From Mesostigma viride (lineage: Eukaryota > Streptophyta > Mesostigmatophyceae > Mesostigmatales > Mesostigmataceae), in assembly GCA_009746045.1 (NCBI GenBank), contig RPFO01001047.1:1-21119 (forward strand): a stretch of DNA of 21,119 nucleotides, given 5' to 3'. A program made the translations under genes and the position numbers. Below, piece by piece: positions 21,108 to 21,119 of this stretch. The notes under the pieces were generated by a model. That model had not been told where the DNA came from, did no database searches, and saw only the letters and a list, made by a program, of their open reading frames with translations. Numbering within the stretch: the first letter of the stretch is position 1; the number at the start of each line of letters is the position of its first letter.

Positions 21108-21119
21108 GGGTTAATGCTC

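Larger units (their letters stand above)
19600..21119. mobile_element. Truncated, 5'-inverted non-LTR retrotransposon (LINE) remnant
   Basis: A minus-strand ORF1-like piece (about 19600-19870) abuts a plus-strand reverse-transcriptase C-terminal half (about 19890-20925), followed by a 3' tail with TAGATAG-type repeats (21011-21070) and a (CCAT)n microsatellite (21091-21107). The endonuclease and the N-terminal part of RT are missing at the junction. The 3' end may lie just past the (CCAT)n or beyond the window; no target-site duplication could be identified. The region is clearly more GC-rich than the flank on its left, as expected of an insertion. Confidence 0.75.

Overview
This is a repeat-rich window from a nuclear genome, most likely a microbial eukaryote and plausibly an alga. 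The eukaryotic evidence is direct: spliceosomal introns (GT..AG, phase 0) in the one intact gene, a long satellite array, a G-rich minisatellite, CCAAT/TATA promoter-like sites and a decayed LINE. The LINE ORF1-like remnant and the DDE-like protein resemble families I associate with algal and other repeat-rich eukaryotic genomes, but I cannot name a species.

Layout. (1) Positions 1-11576: one uninterrupted satellite array with a monomer of about 67-71 bp, several monomer subtypes, higher-order blocks copied within the array at fixed offsets (about 0.69, 4.24, 5.90 and 10.13 kb), and two copies of a small inverted (hairpin) junction. The left edge lies outside the window. The array translates into repetitive ORFs that I do not consider genes. 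(2) 11577-11851: short AT-rich spacer. (3) 11852-12618: about 25 copies of a roughly 30-bp G-rich minisatellite. (4) 12619-14467: unique sequence without a recognisable gene but with two TATATAAAGAG sites, one with a G-box upstream and one with CCAAT boxes upstream. (5) 14468-14632: AT-rich (TATAA)n-like tract. (6) About 14931-15483: three tandem units of about 230 bp, each with two copies of a GC-rich palindromic core, GTTRCGCCGGCCGKCGTT. (7) 15495-18978: an intact gene for a protein of about 1,055 aa with a DDE/RNase H-like transposase-type core, interrupted by two introns. Both introns carry versions of the same palindromic element as the upstream array. (8) 18979-19600: AT-rich 3' flank. 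(9) About 19600 to the window end: a LINE remnant in which an ORF1-like fragment lies on the minus strand directly left of a plus-strand reverse-transcriptase C-terminal half. This is the geometry expected of twin-priming (5' inversion), and both pieces are broken by frameshifts.

The most unusual points are the palindromic element shared by the introns and the upstream tandem array, a 72-bp tandem duplication that gives intron 1 two identical splice donors, and the twin-primed LINE. The DDE-like gene is open and splice-consistent over 3.4 kb, while the neighbouring LINE is heavily frameshifted. This suggests the former is young or constrained and the latter dead. No bacterial-type operon, CRISPR, tRNA or rRNA was seen.
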